Assembly (NCBI RefSeq): GCF_001640805.2
Contig: NC_066847.1
Location: forward strand, 18,715,504 to 18,779,503
Direction of reading: 5' to 3'
Length of the DNA stretch: 64,000 bases
Source of the DNA: Lates calcarifer
Lineage: Eukaryota > Chordata > Actinopteri > Centropomidae
This document shows, one piece after another, positions 1 to 12,749 of the stretch. The first letter of the stretch is position 1; each line of letters starts with the position of its first letter. A program made the translations under genes and the position numbers. Below the pieces are notes generated by a model that saw nothing but the letters and a program-made list of their open reading frames with translations, made no database searches and had not been told where the DNA came from.

Positions 1-1201
1 ATCTTTGTACCACAGTGAAGCAAGGTGTGTGTGGGATAGCAAGCACGAGAAGAGAACAGCTTACTTTCCAAAACATCGGACAGAGCACATCGATTGAGAC
101 AAAGAATTGAACTTGAATCACTTTATACTCGACTGGATTGTTTCCAGAGTTTTTGCACCATTACCTCTGAGTATGAGTCCCCTTTTGAACTATGCATCAA
201 TACTGAGCAGTGATGCCATACTTAATTAGAACACTGATATGTCTACTCACTCACCCAGCACACCACCATGCCTCACTGTATCAATCTGTATGAAAGAGAT
301 GGAGATAAAGTGGTGAGAATGTATGACTGAGTGTTTTTGACAAGCTGTTGCACAATGATATAATGGTCCCTCCTCCCCTCCTTTTTAGCTCTGCTTTATC
401 TGCTTTTCCTGCCTCATTTATCCAATCACTTTTTCATCAAGTTTTCCTCTCCATCTCTCTCCCTCCCTTCCCTCCACAGTGTAAATTTGCACATTTAAGA
501 TGTTGGCATCAACTCATGCAATAATGTAAACTGTATCGCAGTGTTTCTCTATGTCTTAGCCAGCAGCGATTCCAACAACCGTGCTTATGACAATGTACTA
601 CTGTTCAGTGTCTGGGGAAAAGGAATAAATCAGAAAGAGTACACATAGCTGGGAAGCGTTATTTGTTTCAGAAATGGGGATATAACGTTGACCTATTCTT
701 GAGCTCATGCAATCTAGAGGTGAACTGTCACAGAGAGTATGAAAATAGGGTCTGTGACATTTCTATTTTCTTTCTATTGCTTTCAATTGTGTGTTTTTGT
801 GAAACTAACCAAACTGTTTATTTACTTTCAGTTTAGCAGGCATGACTGTCCTCAGATTCAAAATGTCTCCATGAAATTTCTATCAAAATATGTTCGAGTT
901 GTCAAGATTTCTTTCATTTTGGTATTTCTAAACAATCCTACATTTTACTTTAATAATCTTAATTTACTGATGTAGTTTACATTTACTTGTTAAAGGTATA
1001 GTATGTTTGGAGCGACTAAGAGCTGGAGCGCACAAAAAGGGAAACAAATAGTATCAAATAAAAGCGATAATTGTTCTTGTTCTATCTGTACTTACAAATA
1101 AAGTTAACTGTAACTGAATCAGCTTGTGTTGGTGTGTACTGCATGTTTTACACAGCAGGCCAGAGATAAACCTAGTGCTACGGTGGCCCTCTAGGTCAAA
1201 A
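1..1201. other. Non-coding sequence
   Basis: I see no exon or RNA gene here. The sequence is AT-rich and contains only a 78-codon frame at 739-975 with no family resemblance. Confidence 0.6.
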
Positions 1202-1254
1202 TGCAACATTTCAGAAAACACTGCAACATTTCAGAAAACACTGCAACATTTCAC
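1202..1254. repeat. Short tandem repeat of a 20-base unit (2.7 copies)
   Basis: The unit TGCAACATTTCAGAAAACAC occurs exactly twice (1202-1221, 1222-1241) and then partially (1242-1254). Confidence 0.9.
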
Positions 1255-1269
1255 ACAACAAAATCAAAG

Positions 1270-1500
1270 ATACTGAAAGTATACGAAAAGATATGAAAAG
1301 TATTATCAGCAAAATGTGGTTAAAGTAATAAATTAGTACTAGTTTGATCCCTCTGAATGATATATCATTATAGATGTCAACATTAGAGTATTAACACTGA
1401 AGCATCAGTGTGTAGGCAGCATGTTACTGTTGTAGCTGCTGGAGGTGGAGCTAGTTTCAAAAATGAAGAGATGTACAGTTTTATATACAGGTCACCAAAT
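1270..1500. repeat. Remnant of a teleost interspersed repeat
   Basis: The run AGTATTATCAGCAAAATG, the GTAGGCAGCATGTTACTG segment and TGTAGCTGCTGGAGGTGGAG followed by TTTATATACAG occur in the order I remember from a very common teleost repeat. The copy is diverged and I cannot assign a family name or exact ends. Confidence 0.5.
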
Positions 1501-4500
1501 AAAACTGAGGGGCCGTGAGATAATTAATGGAAGATGAAAGAAAAAGAAATAACTGAGTTACAAATCTGTTTTCAGTTTTTGGACTTTTTCTCAATCTCTT
1601 TCTTAATCTCAGATTTTTGGCGAGATATCGAATCATTTGAATATTTATTGAGGTGAAACCTTTTGAGATGTTTGGAGAGAATAATTACTATTTGGTGAAG
1701 CTTTGAACAACTCTCAGCCATCTGGAACATGACCCAGAGTACAGACTGCTTTTTATAGGACACCAGAAGCCAAAAAGGTTGCATTTGTATTTGCATTATT
1801 GTATTCAAAAGCTTGTTATATTATTCATTGTGTAAAAAAAAAGGTTGCAGCCAGGTTGTATCCAAGATTTGGCATTGACAAAGAGGTGGATGCATCACTG
1901 CCCCTAAGCTTAAACTAATTTTACACACAGTGTGTAAAATTGTGAAACTAAGTTTCACACAGGAGCATTGGGGCTATCTGGCTCCACTTAATTTCTTGCA
2001 TTTTCCTATTTTCAAACTTTTGGTACCCAACAGATACCTCTTGAGATTTCTTGGTCTGACTGATTTGAGCAACCATAAATGATGCAAACTGTAGGCATTT
2101 TGAGAGCTTGTGATAGTTCTTTCCATATAGAGAATTACTTTCTGCCCCTGAGCTGAATTTCACTGACATCATACACAAACAAACTATTGACTAAGGTTTT
2201 GTTCAATCACAAAAGAGAACTGTTGTTTCAATCGGTCTATAATCTGAAATGTTACTGTGTTTTCCAAAACACTGAAGTGTTTTCTGAAATGTTGCACTGC
2301 AGGAGTAAGAGCAAAAGAAAGACTCAAGTGAAGGCCAGCTTTTGTCAATGGTTTTCAAGAACAAATATTATCTTCACGACCTTGAATGATTCTGTCTGTC
2401 AAGGTTTCACCACAAAGCAGACTGATCAGATCAGCGCTGGTCAGAGGAAAATGTATATTTCATCTGAAAGCTTAAGTCCTGCATTACATATCAAGCTGTC
2501 AAATCACAGCTCTTTCAGAAAAATGTGTCCAACTAGTTATGAGATTTCAGCAATGAATTTTCAAGCGAAAAGACTTGACATGAGCTGCTGCTGCTGATCA
2601 ATACAAGTAATTTAGACTGTACAATTTGCTCACATTTATTACCATAATGTGACCGGGATATACTGGATTGTGATTAACCACACTAAATCAATCAAGTCTT
2701 TTGCCCAACTGGCATTATTGATCAGCCACCACTTGCACTGTTAGGTGTGTGGGGAGACTGATTAAGCTCATGCATGTACAGGGGAAGCTGAGTATCACTA
2801 ATAATGCACCAATGTGCCATACTTGGTTGATTTGTCACCACATTGTAAACTGGGTTAACTTGAAGTGTCCAGAGACGAAGTGTTGCTATGGTGCCTGGAT
2901 GAATAAATAGCTTGATACGTAATTGTCATCAGATTAAATCACAGGGACAATATTGTATCACAGTGGATGTTATGACCCACTTGTCAACTGACTTGAGTGA
3001 AAGCTTTGATTAATAAGAAAATCAAATGAGCATATGTGAGGATAAGTCTGTCTGCTATGACCTGGTTGGCTCGCTGATATCACCAGAAACAAAACGTATG
3101 GTGACATTGTGTGACTAAATTCAGAATTTTAACACAGTAGTGCCTGAATTTTACTGATTCTGGTCAAGTAGTGATAAAAACTTTCATGAGGGCCATTTCA
3201 CAAATCACCCAGCTGACATCTTCCTCAGTTTATGTGCCTTTAAATTGACTGAAACTGAAAACTCAATGTCAAACTTTTCACTTGAAGACAACAAATGTCA
3301 CACATATCTGTGTTCTGACAATCTCTCAAGTGCCTAAACAGTTTTATGAAAAATTATCTTTGTACAACTTTAAGTGGTGCCCTTGCAGATATTTGGAACA
3401 AAAGCTCATTTTTTATACAAGCAGACATCTATGAATTCCCTTCCTGTGGCTTTCACATGCTGTCACACTGTGCAGGATGTAGACTATCGGTAACTGGTGT
3501 GCATTAGACACACATTTACAACAACAAAAGAGTCCTGAGTCCTCTCTTAATGAGGCCTCTGGTGACATCCTTGTGGTCAAAGCAATAATTTGTGTTTGAA
3601 TATTTATGCAGTAATGATCACATTAATGGAGGGCCTACTAATCTACAATAACAGATTAGTCAGTTCCCATGGCAATGGAGATATAAAGTCATATTGAGAG
3701 AAAATGGATTGTTATGAATGTTTAATTCCATCTTTTGATGTATGGGACAAAACTTCAAAGTAAGTGACACTTTTCAAAATTTAAGTAACAGAGACTGGAA
3801 TTGGCTTTTAAAATGAGGCTAAACTATCTCATAGCTGTATTCCCTGTTTGGGCCACTCTATGGGCATCAGTAATCACATTTTGTTGAAGATAACTGGGTG
3901 CTTAGCTGCTTAATGATGGAGCCTACTCTTGTTAAGGGTACCCTGTGGAGCTTTCACTGTAAACAAACTGTTTTGTTTAATCCAACATTTCTTGAATATT
4001 GTGAATTCATAAACAGGTTGAATACATTTCATAACTTAAAATAAAGCAACTAACTATTCATTCTGTTTTTGTATTAATTTGATTAATAAATTAAGCCTAT
4101 AAAATATTTATCTATGAATAAAAAATGTTAGCCATCAAAATCATTAAAAATGTGTTTCATAAAACAGACAGTTCCAGTCCTCAATTGTGATTGGCTGAGC
4201 TGCGTCCTAACCTGTCGTAAAACACACACCACTGGCCACATTACATCAGTACTAGTGCGCCATTCTTTCATTCAACTAGTGCACAAAAAAACAGAGATGG
4301 CGGTGAGAGAAACAAAGAGAGCCTGCAGAGATTTATGTTTGAGCAGACAAGTAACCTGCTGTGTCCCATCGCTTCCCTGGATAAAAACCTGTCGTTCCTG
4401 CCACCCAGTCCACCAGCCTTTCATCTCTATATTAACAATCTATGGTGAGTTAACAATGTGAAATCATGTCAGTGACAGGGCATACATGCGAATCGTCCCT

Positions 4501-7500
4501 GCAAACTTACTGAAGCCCAAGCAACAACAAGAGAAGATGCTACCAGCAAAGAGGAGTGTTAACATAACTGAACACACCTCCTATATTTGCACAATTAATG
4601 GCAATAGTCACATAACTGATAATAATCACCCAAATCTTTAAGCAAGCTTTCCACTAAGTCTGTGTGTAGCTTGGCAACCATTCCGCTAAACATTGCTGAA
4701 GAAATAGATTGCTTGGTGGAAGAATAATTATCAATTAGTTGTTGCACTTTGTTGTTGTTGTTGTGTTTATTTTATGAAACCTTGCCAGGTGTAGGTAGTT
4801 ACCTTTTTATAAAGGAGTAAGTCCTCAGAGGCAGACAAAGAAAAGCTGCAAATTCTAACAGTTAGAAAACTGGAACCAGGGAACATCTGGCTTCAGAAAT
4901 GATGACGAGCAAAAAGTGACTGATTTAGCTTGTGTCGCTTAATTGACTCATCATTTCAGCCCTAATTCAATGTAAAATATATACCAGAGAAATGCAGCAA
5001 ATAATCACATCCGAGAGGCTGGAACCAACAAATGTTTGGCATTTTTGCTTGATAAATGACACACTAAATCACACTGCTTACCAAAATTGTTGTTTGTAAG
5101 CACAAATATCACACAAATATTTGCAGAGCAGAGCTTTTACATAAACATTTTAAGCCTGCATTGTTACAAGTAAATGAGCCTATTTGTCTCTTACTTTAGC
5201 CTCTTTGTAACACATTACTTTGCTGCAAATTACCTCACACTGTTGTCAGCAGTTGGCAGAAACAGAGACCGACTCATCAAAGCACTGCTCTACAGCACCA
5301 CTAGTGATGAGAAGCTTTATAGGTACCTTTAAATAACACACTGTATCAAACAACTAATAAAGTTTTAGCACTAATTACTCTTGTGGCATTACAGATTAAG
5401 CTACAGTAGGAGGTTTAGATTAATGAGCTACAGTCAAAATCAACATCCAGTCAGCTACTCAGAGAAAAGCTGCACTGTTTTGTGTCGACATTTGGCCACT
5501 GCCAGATAAAACCATGACTTCTCTGTAGTTTTTTTCTTCCTCTAGCTGACACTGTGTCTTAAGATGGGTCAAGGACCTGCTTTGATGGGGTCTCTTCACA
5601 AGAGAAGCAAACGCTTTCATTTCCCTGGGTCCCAAGGTCAGGGACTAAATTCCTCATTTGGATCTTGGACTGAAACTGTTTAATAACTCCTGGCTGTAAT
5701 CTATAAATGAGTGCCAGAGCTCAAATCCCCTTTAAGGTTTTTCCTTGCTTATCCCTTTGTCCACTTTGCCACTGTCCAAATGAATAGCAAATACCCACTG
5801 GGGAGAGCCATGAAGTCCTGGCAACTCTGCCTGTCAAACACCTACTGAAGAAGCTCTGTGAAATTCTGGCAGAGCTGTGTGGCAGCAGCTGGCCGAGGAG
5901 ACAACTTTCTAACCCGTGCATGAGTCTCTTACATGGGCCACAGGGGTCCGCTGCTCCGTTGAGGTGCAACTTTCTCCTCTAATCCCTTTGCTGCTGTTCG
6001 ATAATCCCTTCACTGCTTGCTTTGCTGCTTTCTTTGCTGTAATCCTCCTGCCTGAATAAAGAGAGAATAGACGAGGAGGACGGGCTACACAGTGTCTCAG
6101 ACAGACAGGATGGATGGCTCTGTCAGCCTCTAAGCTTCCTGTCAATCAGCACAGCCAGGTTCTGATCTACCCAGACACTAAAACTGCCCAATTGCTGCTT
6201 TTTTCTAGACTCTCCATGGAAAATGTTTTAGATGTCAAGCTGAATAATTGTAATCGTTGGAAAATATGCTGAAAAGATGAAAAGGATACTAAAAAGCACT
6301 GAGCAAATGCAACAGTTTGATGTTTAAAAGGCAGAAATGAAAACTGATAATCATGGTCTAAAAGCAGGAATGAAATGAAACCCTGCAATGTCAAAAACAG
6401 CCAATGAAACAGCAGCACACCATCAAACACACATCACTTTCAAATAAGGGATTCTGAGCACTCGCCTAGCAGGTGTGATCCACTGCCATCTCCATTCCTT
6501 CTCCATTACTCCCTGTTCAAAGACTGCTTGTGGGGACAATTTTCCACCTGTCCGAGAAGCAGCAGCCAGGGGCTTGCAGGGCAGTAAAACCTCACACCCC
6601 GCATGTCCACACAGAAGTGTCCCTGACAGCACGCCTCATGTAACGCCGACATTCGGCTCTGCTCAATTTCTTGATGTGATGATCTCATAACTCGCAACAT
6701 GGATACCACTGAACGTTTGGGATGCAGTGTGTGTTCCAGTTATGACCGTGGTTAAATGACAAGAGGCGAGAAACAGGAAACTATCTGCCTGACTCTCCTT
6801 CCTAGACTCAACTCCATCATTAAACAATATCAGCAGAGCAGCAGCATCACTAAGCCATAGGCAACCTTACAAGTGATGAGTTAACACACAGTTTCACACA
6901 TCAATTAACTGGACAGATCAATGCTGTGTGCTGATCACACTGACAAATTCAGTTTGTAATGAATGCATCAGATGATGGCCAGTAGCTAGCCCCTCCAGAG
7001 ACAATCTCTGTCAAGCCCTTTTGACGCTACAGCTAGTGACACCCTGCGTTGATGCAAGTATGTGTGTGTTCATGTGTGAGAGAGAGAGGCAGGGAAGGAA
7101 GAGAGAAGTGTTAATGCCGCTTGTGTGTATGTGATGAGACATCTCATTAAGTACTAAAACTGCTCCACAGAACTGGTTTAGCCCCAGGTGTCAGAAAGGG
7201 CACAAACCCACACATACACCGCTTGTTGTTCCGTGTTTTAAACACACCGAGGCTTTAAAGTGTGTGTTAAAGTGTGTGTGCACATGCGTGTCTGAAAGTG
7301 TGACCCCTCTTTGGCACTGTGGGCTTAAAGCGTTCCAGCTCAAATCAAAGCACTGCAGCAAATATAAGAGGGAAGCTGAAGAGCAGAAACAGACACACAC
7401 AGCCAGACAGGGAGGATTCAATGCGACAGAGGCAGAGTGAGCTAACAGAGAAGAGAGGAGAGCAGCTCAGACTGCGACACAAAGCCGAGACAGGAATTAA

Positions 7501-10500
7501 GGAATCTGAAAGCAAAGAGAGGGAGAGGATCAAAGAAGGAGAGCCAAATCACTCATTGTTTTTCATTCACGTGCGTCAGAGACACGGTGCCAATCATCAG
7601 ATGTCTTTATGTGCACCTACATCCTCCACCTTGGTTTCAGAATACTGCACCATGGCAACAGGCGTGTACAGGGCAAAAGAATACACTCGCTCTCATCCTC
7701 TCTCTTACACACATACAACAACATACATGCTACATATTTATGCACCTTTTGTCCAGTCAGCGAAACAGGATTAAGTTCAGGGTCGACAGTCACTTGCGTA
7801 TATGAAGTCATCCGAGCACAGGCGTCTGTCTTCATACGCATTAAAACAAGTGATGCACACTACCTTTGAGTCACACCTGGTAATCTGAGCTCAGCATGGG
7901 AGAAGACACACTTGTGCTGGCAGCCTGTGAACTCCACCTGTGGCAAGTACCAGCTTCTACATCACATCACATCACAGCTCTACAAGATCAGACTTTACTG
8001 CCAAGAAGTTACCACTGAAAACACAATTCTACTGTCTCCACTGTGCTGGCATCTGTGCTTTTTTGAATGGATGGTGCCTTGTGGTAGGTCAGGTAGGCAT
8101 AGCGAACACTGCCGCTTATTCTATATACATACACAACACCGAGCTCTACATCGTCATTGCTACTCCAGTGCCTGCTTTTATCCATGTAGCTCCCTCTACC
8201 TTCCCAGCCTCACCCTATTAATCCAATTTTTTTCCCCCAATAATGATGTGTCCTAATAAGGCAAATGTATATATGTCACATAAAATAATTACTGAGCTTC
8301 CACTGAAAGTCAATTAATGATAGGACTAAATTATCTACTAAACAAATCTGCCTGCCACTATTATTGTTAATATTCATGTCACCTCATTAACACATGATAC
8401 AACTACTATTTATTACTATTTTTCACACTTGAGATTGTGGATATAGTATAACAGCAATCTCGGACACAGGCAATGTTTTATACTCATGCAGCTGCCTGAC
8501 ACAATGACAACGACTAAATTGTGAGTTTGTCTACATAGAAACATGATGACAGAAAGGAGTTGACAGAACAGAGGTTTGACCTGCGAAGATTCAGCAAAGG
8601 AAATCGATCAGTTGGTTCCACTCCTTTCTAAATGATGACTGTAATGCACCATTCCGTTGATAACTGCTAACACTTAACCTTTAGATTTTGAAAGTGAATG
8701 TCTGAAGCCCTCTAAATTTCTAAAAACAGGAAGAATGTAGATTGAAACACTGTGGCACTGTTAAAATAAATCATCATCAAATCATTCTTAGAAGTACAGA
8801 CATCTTATTTTTCTGCATATCTGACCTCCTACAGACATCATTTCTACACTCATCTGTATGTTCTGATATTTAACAACCAGCTTCAGGAAACCAGAATGTA
8901 AAGCAGCCACAATACAGGTAGTGTTTTGAGTGCTGCAGCTTTTTTTTCCTGGAAAAATCTCTTCAGCTATCACTGTACTATTCATCCACAGCTGGATAGA
9001 AGAAGTTCATAACTGTTCTGTGAGAGCTGTCAGAAGTCCTCCTAGGAAATCAACAACTTAAGTGGAAGCAGGTGAGGCTGAAGTGGATACAAAAAAAACA
9101 ACTGTAAATTACAACACTTCATCACAAAACAACTCTGAGGAGGCATCATCACTATCTCACATAGACGATATATCACACTCCAATGAAAGAACTCTGTGAA
9201 CACTGTTTTCAGAAAAGTGACATTGAGCAATAATGGTTGGTTATTATTGTTATTAAATGCAATTTTTTGGCTCTTGCCTTATCTCTTACAAAGGAGATGA
9301 AAACAGCCACTATTACTTTATTGAGACAATCTTAATTCTAACTCGAAATTTCATCTAAAAGGTATGTCTGGCTGGCCCATTATTGTCTGAAAAGGACACA
9401 CGTCCCTCTGTGGGACAGTGAAGTAAATATTAATCCGTCTGCCCTTTCCACATGATTGTATTATGAGTGCATTACGTCTGCTTGGTTTAAAGGCAGCGGG
9501 GTATCTTAATTGGACTCACACTGACCTACTTTATCTGGTAGTGCTGAGTTGGGGTCATAGCAAAAGACAGTCATAAACAATGTACCATATTACACCTGTC
9601 TAAAGTATCTAAAGTGTGTAAAATGAAATATGATGTCTACAGTCTATATGATCTCAAATCCTCCCTCTACAAAGGAAAATAGGCAGAAAATATTTTTTGC
9701 AGCTGATGGCTGGATTATATTTCATCAGTAATGGTACAATATGGCCACTGGTGCCCACCATGATTATTCAGCATTTGTAGTACCAGGAAATCTCAAGCTT
9801 CTGCATGGACTGTCTCAATATTTGATGATGTAACCGCACATTATCCATGTTGGCAACTGTGAAATATATCAAACAATACCAATAAATTAAACAGATTTAT
9901 TCATCCCCCTGTGTATTATGCCTTTAGATTTATAATTCTGTCTTTGTGCAGTCTTTCCACCACTTTCCAGGAATCTAATTAGAGATTTCTTGCTCTGCAT
10001 AATATTGTTATCCAAATAGTGTGTGGTTGATTCACATTGACATCATTACGTTCATTTAAATCTTTTCAAAACTACAGGATGTTAATTCTAACCAGGTTTG
10101 AGTATCTTTTCAGCACTCCCACTTTTCTCTCTGTGATATGTGCCCATGCATATACATATGTGAATATATTTATAGCAAGTTGCTCAAATAGATTCACTGT
10201 TTAAGGTGGTCAAGATCCAGATTTTGATCACATTTCCCTCGAAGTGGTGCATTGTGAAATATTCTGTAAGATATATACTGAGAAGAAGCTCAGTTAAAAA
10301 TCATTTTGGAAAGATAATGGTGGTGGTTTAAAGGCAAAGAAGTTGCTTCTAAAACTAGTGAAGGAAATAAGTGTCTCATTTTCCCTGACACTGGCTCCTG
10401 TTAGCAGCTACAACATGCTACACGCCTGCAGTGCAAGCACAGACACAGACATTAAATTTAAATAACATGATATTAATACAACTGAGTCGGAACAAACACA

Positions 10501-12733
10501 CATGTATGCACACACACGTCACAGATAGACAGAAAGACAGACACACACAGATGCTCCTAGAGTATAACTGTCAAAAACCACTAATAATCTCCTATTGTGA
10601 AGCTTTGTTTATGACAAAATACCTGTTAAACCTCATATCATGGAACAGTTAGACATAACACCTCCTCATTAATCCACATTTGTACAACTTCAGCCAGGCT
10701 TGGTATCCTATCCAAATTCCACATCTGAAAGAAATGAGATCAAATAACACACATACTGTTAACAAAGCTACACTCTGACTGAGAGCTTTCAGATCAGGCT
10801 GGATTGGAGGTCTACAGCTCTTACTTTAAATGAAGCCTAGACCTCAGTAAAATACAAAGATAATATTTTTCACCAGGAGCTGAGAAGTTTACCACTGATA
10901 TAAAAGGATCTGGGGTTTTGATGATGTCTGTGTTATTAGCGGAGTGAGATACAAAGTGAAGTAACTTTCACAAAGACTGAATAATAAATCATTATGGTAA
11001 AAACAGGCTTTAAAGAGAGCTATTACAATGTGAATTGCTGTTTCTTGCCTCAGCTGTTTGTACAGATTGTTCCACACAAAGGGCCACCTTTGGTCTTCAA
11101 TCCAGACTATGGATCAGGGCTCTACCCAAAGACCTGAGGGTGCTGCCTGCCTTGAGGGGAGTTTGAGGGTTAGAAATGCCAAACACTATGGTACCCTCAG
11201 AATAATAAAATCAATTACAACACTAACAACCAGTATGGGGAAGCCAAATATGACACCAGTCACAACCTGTGCAGCACCATCCTTAACAAGGACATTGCTT
11301 CTGAGAAAGAAAGGGACATACAAAAGGTTCAGTTTTTTTAAACAGCTCTCATCTTTGGAGAGCATGACTGCGCAATCCTTTAAACATGGTCAAAACTTCC
11401 ACACAATACAACAGACAAAATGCTCCAGGCCAAAATGTGAATAAAGTTTTTTGACAGTTTGGCTCGAACAGATGCAACACCAAAGAACAAACTGAGACAT
11501 TTACCAGACAGTTTCAGTATATTTAACTCATTTCTATCTCAAAACTGTTGGCACAAGGAGCTGATTAGATAAACTATGGATTCACTCAAAATCTAATTCT
11601 AAACACTAATTTGAAAATAAAAAGCAAACACACCCTATGTCTGACATAATGGTTGATTTCTAAGAAATTATTTTTTCTTCGGATTTAGGATTGTCTAGAT
11701 TTAGATTTTTCTAAGGTGCCAAGATTATTTGAACCAATTCCTCTGTATTTTCTTGAGGAACACCAGCAGCAGTAAAAGAGAAGTTACTCCCATAGTAACC
11801 TGCAGTGTAGAGTTCCTGAGGGGAAGAGAACCAAGTTGAGAAACTGCATGAATTAAATAAATCAAAGACATCTGTACATTTCCAGGTCTGATGGTCTGAG
11901 TCCAGCAACCCTGTATCTCTACCTCTCTTTCCACTGTTTCTCCAGTCTAGACTGTAATGTCAACTCATCTTCGATTGCAAATTGTTTATTGTCCATCTGA
12001 CCAGAGATGGAGTAATCCCTATGTAATCTTATCTACGAGAATAATTTTTACCGTCTTTGTATGGTACATTCCTTTCACTGCCTTTTAAACTCCTTGACAT
12101 AGTTCTTATTTTAACTCTTGATATTTATTTCTCACATTCAAATGTAATGGTTGAATTTTCAGCACATTCTGACCTTGTGCTCCGTACTATTAGTCTCTGC
12201 AATATGATCTTAGAATGAATCATTTCTACTGCTGCATTGCCTAAATACCTACAAATGTAAAATGTTAAAAATGTCACCATTAATCAAGGACTTTGTGTGA
12301 ACCCAAAATATAGACGTCTTTCTCGAATACTTTGGCATACTGCAGGTAGAGCCATCTTTCATTGCCTAGCTTTGGGTATTGCCTCTGTTGAAATATGAAG
12401 CGTCAAATCTGATAATTTGCCAGCTGAATGTGGAAAACCATCAGATCTGGGTCACCATTACAAATCAGATTTTCCATTCCTGCCTCCCTGAATTACCTCA
12501 AGATAAGTCAGGGACTTGAATGCCAAGAAATGTCAATCTCTACTGCTCTGAGTTTGAAATGCACACACAAACACGTGCCTACTAACATGTTAGAAGCTCA
12601 CGTGTTCAGTTATTAGCAACAGCACACACACATGGATGGTTGTAGGCTAATATTGACTGTGGTAAATTAAACACCCTTGTTAAGATTACCTCATGACCCA
12701 GCAAATAAAGCTGTAGGGTGCAGGTCATTAGGT
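1501..12733. other. Gene-poor non-coding stretch
   Basis: I found no reliable coding exon. Purine-rich, low-complexity patches lie at about 7070-7100 and 7380-7540. ORFs at 2187-2597, 4150-4461 and 7319-7774 have no recognised domain and no supporting splice or family evidence. A splice-like exon candidate on the minus strand at about 11702-11820 is described under findings. Confidence 0.55.
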
Positions 12734-12749
12734 TGTGTGTGTGTGTGTG
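12734..12749. repeat. (TG)n microsatellite
   Basis: Eight uninterrupted TG units. Confidence 0.9.

Noticed and set aside
1202..1254. CRISPR-like array
   Set aside because: The copies are directly tandem with no spacers, in a vertebrate genome.
4150..4461. 103-codon plus-strand frame
   Set aside because: No recognised domain, no splice support; the surrounding sequence looks like ordinary non-coding or repeat DNA.
5721..6709. Cluster of small frames on both strands at 5.7-6.7 kb
   Set aside because: No consistent frame, no splice sites and no recognisable protein family.
7319..7774. 151-codon plus-strand frame
   Set aside because: Purine-rich low-complexity origin (Lys/Glu/Arg runs), no family resemblance.
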